Shown here: in pieces, positions 63,775-64,000 of the stretch
How positions within the stretch are numbered: the stretch's first letter is position 1
How the letters are laid out: each line of letters begins with the position of its first letter
Assembly: GCF_000154785.2 (NCBI RefSeq)
Contig: NC_015730.1
Location: forward strand, 3,100,001 to 3,164,000
From: Roseobacter litoralis Och 149
GTDB lineage: Bacteria; Pseudomonadota; Alphaproteobacteria; Rhodobacterales; Rhodobacteraceae
Direction of reading: 5' to 3'
DNA length: 64,000 nucleotides
The notes under the pieces: model-generated
Told to the model about the DNA's origin: nothing
The model's database searches: none
Seen by the model: the letters and a program-made list of their open reading frames with translations, nothing else
Program-made: the position numbers and the translations under genes

Positions 63775-64000
63775 CACAGATCCGCCCCGGAAAGCTGCAC
63801 CCGATTGTTTGCAATCCGCAGCACACGGGCCTGAATCTGAGATTTCGCCGCCCGGATCAAGCTGAGGTCATGGGTCGCGATCAGCACTGTTTTACCCATT
63901 TTGTTCAATTCGATCAGCAGGCGCAAAAGGCGCTGTGACATCTCCCAGTCGACGTTGCCGGTCGGCTCATCCGCGATGATCACGTCGGGTGACATGATCA
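63774..64000 (-). CDS. ftsE: Cell division ATP-binding protein FtsE, C-terminal fragment
   Basis: The gene is cut by the right window edge; only the last 75 codons or so are present. VIIADEPTGNVDWEMSQRLL is the Walker B and D-loop region, and LIATHDLSLIRA contains the switch His, both typical of FtsE and related ABC ATPases. The FtsX gene directly after it identifies it. The rest of the gene lies beyond base 64000. Confidence 0.9.
   Translation of the reverse strand, partial: IMSPDVIIADEPTGNVDWEMSQRLLRLLIELNKMGKTVLIATHDLSLIRAAKSQIQARVLRIANNRVQLSGADL

Overview
The window is one contiguous stretch of an alphaproteobacterial chromosome, most likely a member of the Roseobacter group (Rhodobacterales). 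The evidence is the gene content and order: ethylmalonyl-CoA pathway genes interleaved with TCA-cycle operons, an Irr-type ICE box, a LuxI/LuxR quorum-sensing locus, a VPLPA-CTERM surface protein, osmoregulated periplasmic glucan genes, and many families typical of marine Rhodobacterales. No rRNA, tRNA, CRISPR array, prophage or intact insertion sequence was seen. The species cannot be named from the sequence alone.

Layout. 1-6482: the end of a CaiB/BaiF CoA-transferase gene, a TPR protein, then the glucan genes opgC-opgG-opgH, whose reading frames overlap. 6485-19215: housekeeping genes (rhodanese, YHS protein, SseB-like protein, Fe-S uracil-DNA glycosylase, kdsA, AsmA, rimO, CDGSH and DCC proteins, M48 lipoprotein protease, aminotransferase, BLUF photoreceptor, universal stress protein, Irr-box-controlled Nfu, tsaB-rimI). 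19351-23969: a BMP/ATPase/two-permease ABC importer of the nucleoside type. 24065-25755: a TauE/SafE exporter with its TIGR02186 partner. 25752-29308: a palindromic repeat, a RecD/Dda-like helicase and a quorum-sensing locus whose luxR carries an in-frame TGA exactly where the conserved autoinducer-pocket Trp should be.

29309-45554: ethylmalonyl-CoA pathway genes (ccr, ecm, mch, mcl2) intermixed with deoD, a ZIP transporter and sdhCDAB. 45922-61535: mdh, sucC, sucD, sucA, sucB and lpd. This second block holds several passenger genes: a VPLPA-CTERM protein between mdh and sucC, three related secreted proteins between sucC and sucD, a DUF805 protein before sucA, and a lipoprotein, two MAPEG proteins and a small membrane protein between sucB and lpd. 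61552-64000: a PPOX flavoprotein, a PlsC-type acyltransferase, ftsX and the end of ftsE.

Together the central genes carry acetyl-CoA through crotonyl-CoA, ethylmalonyl-CoA, methylsuccinyl-CoA, mesaconyl-CoA and beta-methylmalyl-CoA (the middle dehydrogenase is not in this window) and feed succinyl-CoA and malate into the TCA enzymes encoded beside them. The strongest new regulatory signal is a pair of GTGATCAC palindromes exactly 21 bp apart. It occurs in the same geometry upstream of both sdhC and sucC, suggesting one regulator for both TCA operons. A CtrA-type site in front of the luxR locus and an ICE box in front of nfu are the other clear regulatory elements.
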